From Pyrus communis (lineage: Eukaryota > Streptophyta > Magnoliopsida > Rosales > Rosaceae), in assembly GCF_963583255.1 (NCBI RefSeq), contig NC_084806.1:27004735-27068734 (forward strand): a stretch of DNA of 64,000 bases, written 5' to 3'. This document shows, in pieces, positions 59,101-64,000 of the stretch (positions are counted from its first letter, which is position 1; each line of letters begins with the position of its first letter). A program made the translations under genes and the position numbers. The notes beneath the pieces are model-generated. The model was given only the letters and a program-made list of their open reading frames with translations, did no database searches and had not been told where the DNA came from.

Positions 59101-62100
59101 CATTTAATGCCCCAAACTACTCCAAAATGCATCCTTTCGTCAAACACGTTCTAAGATCCTGAAAACACACAAAAGAAGTATAAAGGACTAAAATAACTAA
59201 AGAAACATAACGTAAATGTACGAGAACAAGCCATTTAAGTCGCATGAATATGCTCCTATCAACCCGCTCCGTTTGTCCATCAGTTTGAGGATGAAAAGCA
59301 GTGGAAAAGTCTAATTTTGAGCCAAGTAGCTTGAAGAGCTCCTTCCAAAATCTACCCGTGAAGCGAGCATCTCGATCACTGAATATGCTCCTCGGAACAC
59401 CCTAATACTTCACCACGTGCTTTAGAAACAAGCGTGCAGCTACTTCGGCTGTGCACTCCACAGATGCGGGTATGAAAGTGGCATACTTGGTGAATCTATC
59501 GACCACGACGAAGATAGATCCACATTCATCAGACTTGGGCAAATGTGTGATGAAATCCATGGTTAAACACTCCCATGGTCTTGATGGGGTGGGAAGTGGT
59601 TCCAACAGTCCTCCCGGTTGCCTTTGTTCCACTTTGTCTTGTTGGCACACAAGACAAGTCTTCACGTATGAATCTACATCATCCCGCATTTGTGGCCAAT
59701 AATAAGCATCGCTCACCAAAGCCAACATGCGGTGAGTGCCAGGATGTCTTGCCCACATTGAGTCATGGCACTCCTTCAGGATTTCTTTCCTTAAGCTTCC
59801 CCACTTTGGGACGTAGATCCGCTTGCCCTTGGTGTATAGCAAGCCGTCCTCAAGCCAAAACCTTCTTGTCTTCCCATCCTTGACAAACTCCACAATGTTC
59901 TTGGCTTGGACGTCATGTGATAAACCTTCTCGGACACGGCCCAAGAGATGGCTTTGCGGCTTGAGTACCGTAGCCATTAACTCTACTCGTCTACTTAGAG
60001 CATCGGCCACCACGTTCTCCTTTCCTTGCTTGTACTCTAGCTTGTAATCAAACTCCGCTAAGAACTCTTGCCACCTTGCTTGCTTAGGTGTGAACTTTTG
60101 TTGGGTTTGAAAGTAGCTAATGGCAACGTTGTCCGTCTTGATGATGAAGGGAGTACCAAGCAAGTAATGCCTCCAAACTCTAAGGCAATGGACGATGGCG
60201 GTCATCTCCTTTTCATTGGTCGTGTACCTCTTCTCGGCATTGTTTAGCTTGCGACTTTCATAGGCTATCGGATGTCCCTCTTGCATCAACACTCCTCCTA
60301 TGGCAAAGTCGGAAGCATCAGTGTGCAACTCGAATGGCTTACTAAGGTCGGGCAACCTTAGTACAGGCTCCTCCATTAGGGCCTTCTTCAACCTCTCAAA
60401 GGCCTCTTGACACCGGTCCGTCCATTCCCATGCCTTGTTCTTCTTAAGAAGGTCTGTTAAGGGTGCCGCTATGGCTGAATACCCTTTAATGAATCTTCGA
60501 TAGTAGTTGGCTAGCCCCAGAAAGGATCGTAGTGTTGGTACCTTGGTCGGCGGTTCCCACTCTTGAATGGCCTTGATCTTGCCCCTTTCCATCATAAGTT
60601 TCCCCTCCTTTATCTTGTGGCCAAGAAATTCTACTTCTTTTGTGGCAAAGGAGCATTTCTCCCTCTTAACATAGAGTTCATGCTCCCGAAGGGTCTTGAA
60701 CACTATGCGCAAGTGCTTGACGTGCTCCTCCAATGTCTTGCTATAGATAACGATATCATCAATGTAAACCACGACAAACTTGTCAAGATAAGGATGGAAT
60801 ACCTTGTTCATCAATGTGCAGAATGTTGCAGGGGCATTGGTCAGACCAAATGGCATGACTTTATACTCGAACGATCCATATCTGGTCACCATCGCCGTCT
60901 TCGATTCGTCTCCAGGGGCTATCCTCACTTGGTAGTATCCCGATCGAAGATCTAACTTTGTGAAGTACCTTGCTTCACCAAGTTGATCGAATAAGTCGGC
61001 GATCAACGGAAGTGGGTACTTGTTCTTGATGGTAATCTTGTTCAATGCTCTATAGTCGATGCACAACCTTAGGCTACCTTCTTTCTTGCGTTGGAACAAG
61101 ACGGGTGCCCCATATGGGGACTTGGAGGGTTGGATGTAGCCAGCATCAAGTAGCTCGTTGAGTTGCTTCCTCAATTCCTCCAACTCGGGTGGCGACATCC
61201 TATAAGGTGATTTGGAGGGAGGCTTAGCACCAGGCTCCAACTCAATCGCATGGTCGACCTCTCTCCTTGGTGGCAACTTCTTTGGCAGTTCCTTAGGCAT
61301 CACGTCCGCAAACTCCATAAGGACGGCTTCCACTTGTTTCGGCAAAGGCCCGTACTTCTCCTCCCCTTCATTCAACATTAGGGTTGCAAGAAATGTGGCC
61401 TCGCCTTTCTTCCAGGACTTGGCAAATTGAATTGCCGACAAATGCTGGGTACACTTCTTGGCTTGCCTCTCCAATGGCACCAGGCAAGGTTGTCTTCCGT
61501 TGTCTAAGATACAGAAAATATTGTAGAAGAGAATGGGAAAGGCTCGTACCTTGTCCATGAACTCTAACCCAATGACTACGCCATAGTTGTCCATCTTGAC
61601 TATGGTGAAGTTGATCTTTCCCTTCCATGCGCCAATGTCTACTTGTACATTGCGCGCAATTCCGACAATGGGGGTGGCAGCGGAATTTACCGTCTTCACG
61701 CTACCGGGCTCCTTTGTGACTCGAAGGCCAAGCCTTGTGGCTTCCTCTGACGTCATGAAGTTGTGGGTTGCTCCCGTGTCCACCAACATACGCGTTGTCT
61801 TGTCACCAGTCTTGACGTCGACGAACAATGATCCTCCTTCAACTTGAGCCTTAGGTTGTGGGAGGGTTGTTTGGATGGCATTCAGTAGACGGATGCATCC
61901 CATCCTTGCATCGTTACTCTCCTCGGCCTTGTCCTCCTTGAAAGCCATGGCCTTAAGGGCCTTCTTTTGTGGGCAATCTCGCATCATGTGAGGGCCGTCG
62001 CATAAGTAACAAGTGGGTTGCCAAGACTTACCCTTGCTTTTGTCATGCTTACCGGCTTTCTTCTCCTTCGGTTTACTTGTCTCAGCCTTATCTTTCGGCT

Positions 62101-63142
62101 TATGTTCTCCCCCACTTTTCTCATGGTTACCCCTCTTCCCCGTGGACTTGGAATCACCTTGGTGGCTTGATTTAAACTCAATCAAGGATTCAGCGGCGGC
62201 AATGGCATCAGACAATATTTGCACGTGTCTCCTTTATAGTTCGAGTTTTGCCCAATTTTGCAGTCCACTCATGAAGTACATGAGCTTGTCTTCCTCTAAC
62301 ATGTTGGGCACCTCGAATAACAAACTCACGAAGGTGTTGACATAGTCTTTGACGCTCCCCGTTTGCTTGAGCCACCTTAGTTTCTCCTTGGCTTCGTACT
62401 TGGCATTTTGGGGATAGAAGTGCAACATAAGATCTTTCTTAAATTCATCCCAAGTGGTGAGGGAGAACGTACCTTGCTCAATCTCCATGCTCCGACGACG
62501 CCACCACATAAGGGCATTGTTAGCTAAGAACATGGTTGCCGTTGAGATTTTGGACTCGTCATCTTCAAGCTTCAGGTACTTGAAGTATCGCTCTACGTTC
62601 CACACGAATGTGTCGAGCTCCTTTGCTTCCCTTTTCCCATTATAGGATTTGGGTTTAAAGGAGTCGATTACCTTGGAGTCCAACGCCTTGATTTCCCTCG
62701 GCCCTTGCACGAATTGCTTCACGACTGCTTCTTTACAAAACGCCACATCTCCCTTAAGTTCCCTTGTGTCTTTTATCTCTTCTTGAAGCGCCACAAACCT
62801 TGCCTCTATGTTGTCAAGGTGAACTTGGACTTCCCTCCGCATCTTGTCTGCCATGGTGTTGAGGGCGCCAATGAGCTCATCTCGTAGCCCTTCCACCAAG
62901 CCACGCAGTTCATCCTTACCATTGTCCACCATGGTTTGGATTTCCTCCTTGTCGACAACGTCCTCATCAAGTCGAGTATCGAACTCGAGTATGGTTCGTT
63001 CCACCTTCTCGAGTCGCTCCTCCATGGTCTCCATCGATGCTTGCAAGTCCTTTAACTTTGGCTTGCTCTTGGCAACGTCTTGGACCTCAGCAGTACGCTC
63101 CCTTAGATCGGAGACTCCGGACACCATCTCTCCACTTGCCAT
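56138..63142 (-). pseudogene. Chromovirus gag-pol (gag, protease, RT, RNase H, integrase, chromodomain)
   Basis: Starts at MASGEMVSG 47 bases after the primer site. Gag (63142-62234) has an N-terminal coiled coil and a retrotransposon-gag core (WWRRRSMEI, FKKDLMLHFYPQ). A single in-frame stop near 62231 separates it from the zinc knuckle [13 protein letters not shown]. Then come protease [12 protein letters not shown] ([22 protein letters not shown]), RNase H ([23 protein letters not shown]) and integrase ([24 protein letters not shown]). A stop follows at 59402-59404, the reading continues to about 59267, and the solo LTR intervenes. It resumes at 56913, shifts frame near 56870, and ends with VKWKGLPHSEATWEKE, a chromodomain expected to target heterochromatin. 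Confidence 0.92.
56919..59261 (-). mobile_element. Solo LTR (Athila/Tat-like), 2343 bp, nested in the chromovirus integrase
   Basis: TGATGCGAG...CTCCTATCA with exact 5-bp duplication ACCCG (56914-56918 and 59262-59266). It splits the chromovirus frame just after [11 protein letters not shown]. Minus-strand sense is inferred because its minus-strand 3' end (TATAAATCTCGCATCA) resembles LTR ends that precede tRNA-Asp-type primer sites in Athila-like elements. There is no coding content. A 116-bp tandem duplication (57872-58060) and many TGCATGTG and GCACGGCAAAG repeats (58180-58870) lie inside. Confidence 0.8.
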
Positions 63143-63174
63143 ATCCTACTTTCCTTCAAGTGATTCACGAACTA

Positions 63175-63187
63175 GGCTCCGATACCA
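63175..63187 (-). other. Primer-binding site of the chromovirus
   Basis: Read on the minus strand, TGGTATCGGAGCC lies two bases inside the 5' LTR, complementary to the 3' end of initiator tRNA-Met with one variant base. Confidence 0.85.
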
Positions 63188-63189
63188 GT

Positions 63190-63728
63190 TGTCACGGGAT
63201 GACCCTTTAAGCCTTCCGCCCGTGCGGCACTTAGACTTGAATACCTCGATGAACAAGCTAAGTAAGCCTTCGAAGCCTCGCTTCCCCGGTTTGAATCACA
63301 AAGAAAGCTAAGATAGCCTGGAGAATGCCAAAATCACTTAGAAGATGGGAGAAAGGAAGCTTTGTATTGAAACTTAGGAGAACTTTACAATTGCTTACAA
63401 TTCTTGGATGCCTTGGCCAAATGGCTTGCCTCCTATTTATAAGCCTAAATAACCTCCTCAATGGAGGGTTCTAGAAATCCCTACTTACATCCAAAAATAT
63501 CTAGTATAGTTCTAGATACAACTTGCCTAATCTAGATTGTTCTAGGTGAGGCTTGAATTTGTACACTTGTGTGGATTGTTCCGGAATGCCCTAGATTATC
63601 TTGAACGCTCCGCCATGTTCTTGATTTTTCCGGGATGTTCCAGAAGCTTCTATGAAGACAAGGCTTTATGGGCTTAGATATATGATGTCTTGGGCGTTTT
63701 CTTTGTTTGTAACATATGGCCCGTGACA
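63190..63728 (-). repeat. 5' LTR of the chromovirus
   Basis: Near-identical to 55588-56126 and ends GTGACA at 63728 on the plus strand. The near-identity suggests recent insertion relative to all other elements in the window. Confidence 0.92.
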
Positions 63729-64000
63729 CTTGGCTGAGCTGGCCATGTGGCTCAACTTCTCCTTTGCATACTGCATTTTTCCTAAATTTGTCTTACACAG
63801 TAGTTAACCAAACTCAAAAAACGACTCTCTATACGCGGACTAGAATTTGTAGGGAGAAAGAAAATTAAACAAGGGGATCTAACGTGGATATAATTAAGAA
63901 GCTAAAACCTCTGCAGTCTCCAATACGGCAGTTGGATTTTATATATATATATCTACACGTTCCAGGGCAAGAAGGAAAGGACCGTATCTCTAATCTTCAT
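63729..64000. other. Right edge, nothing recognised
   Basis: A short AT microsatellite (TATATATATAT) near 63940. No gene or element end identified. Confidence 0.4.

Larger units (their letters stand above)
55588..63728 (-). mobile_element. Chromovirus-type Ty3/gypsy retrotransposon
   Basis: Both LTRs are 539 bases (TGTCAC...GTGACA). The flanks share CTTG (55584-55587 and 63729-63732), a 4-bp duplication. Primer site and purine tract are in place for the minus strand. The element is complete apart from point breaks and the nested solo LTR at 56919-59261. Confidence 0.92.

Overview
This is a plant nuclear window, almost certainly from a eudicot. Rosaceae is my best guess, inferred from the style of the LTR, SINE and MULE families and from a spliced plant arginine-pathway gene. 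Genes are sparse and the rest is nested transposons of several ages. Only two host genes look intact. One is N-acetylornithine deacetylase (minus strand, 21046-25461, ten exons, 438 aa, including an 18-nt microexon). The other is a two-exon gene for a 154-aa conserved plant protein of unknown function (plus strand, 42847-45142). A LEA group-4 (LEA_1) gene remnant lies at 53452-53778, and captured fragments of a cold-shock-domain gene and a CCCH zinc-finger gene lie inside a Mutator-like element at 17701-18782.

Layout. 1-9.5 kb: a decayed Tat-type Ty3/gypsy element on the minus strand (gag remnant, protease, RT, two RNase H regions, integrase) with partial LTR matches at 1602-1800 and 8599-9530. 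9.8-10.9 kb: an old LTR. 12.2-17.5 kb: an LTR element with about 530-bp LTRs and no clear coding capacity, carrying a 675-bp insert flanked by 52-bp direct repeats. 17.7-19.6 kb: two Mutator-like elements, one carrying gene fragments. 21.0-25.5 kb: acetylornithine deacetylase, with a solo LTR (25745-27862) just upstream in the same transcriptional sense.

28.2-38.7 kb: a nearly full-length endogenous pararetrovirus (Caulimoviridae). It has a TATA box, poly(A) signal region, initiator-tRNA-Met primer site, three small ORFs, a 30K-type movement protein, coat protein with zinc knuckle, protease/RT/RNase H and a downstream coiled-coil/last ORF. It is broken by stops, frameshifts, a 175-bp tandem duplication, a 2160-bp solo LTR (32523-34682, duplication ATTAA) and a 473-bp LTR-derived fold-back element (38204-38676, duplication AATAG).

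39.0-42.5 kb: a hAT-like element, an LTR fragment, a PIF/Harbinger transposase remnant and a six-unit ~72-bp tandem array lying directly upstream of the 154-aa gene. 45.9-53.1 kb: a nest in which a Ty1/copia element (47151-52060, gag lost) sits inside a hAT-type element (46545-52547, duplication CTTAATAA), itself between two same-family MITEs. 53.5-55.5 kb: LEA remnant, LTR and a tRNA-derived SINE with a 17-bp target duplication. 55.6-63.7 kb: a young chromovirus (Ty3/gypsy with chromodomain, 539-bp LTRs differing at about six positions), interrupted by a 2343-bp Athila/Tat-like solo LTR with an ACCCG duplication.

The most unusual objects are the multi-ORF pararetrovirus, the small element with the same LTR end (U5) at both termini, the gene-capturing Mutator-like element and the tandem array upstream of the 154-aa gene. 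All splice coordinates and element ends were read by eye; no database search was run.
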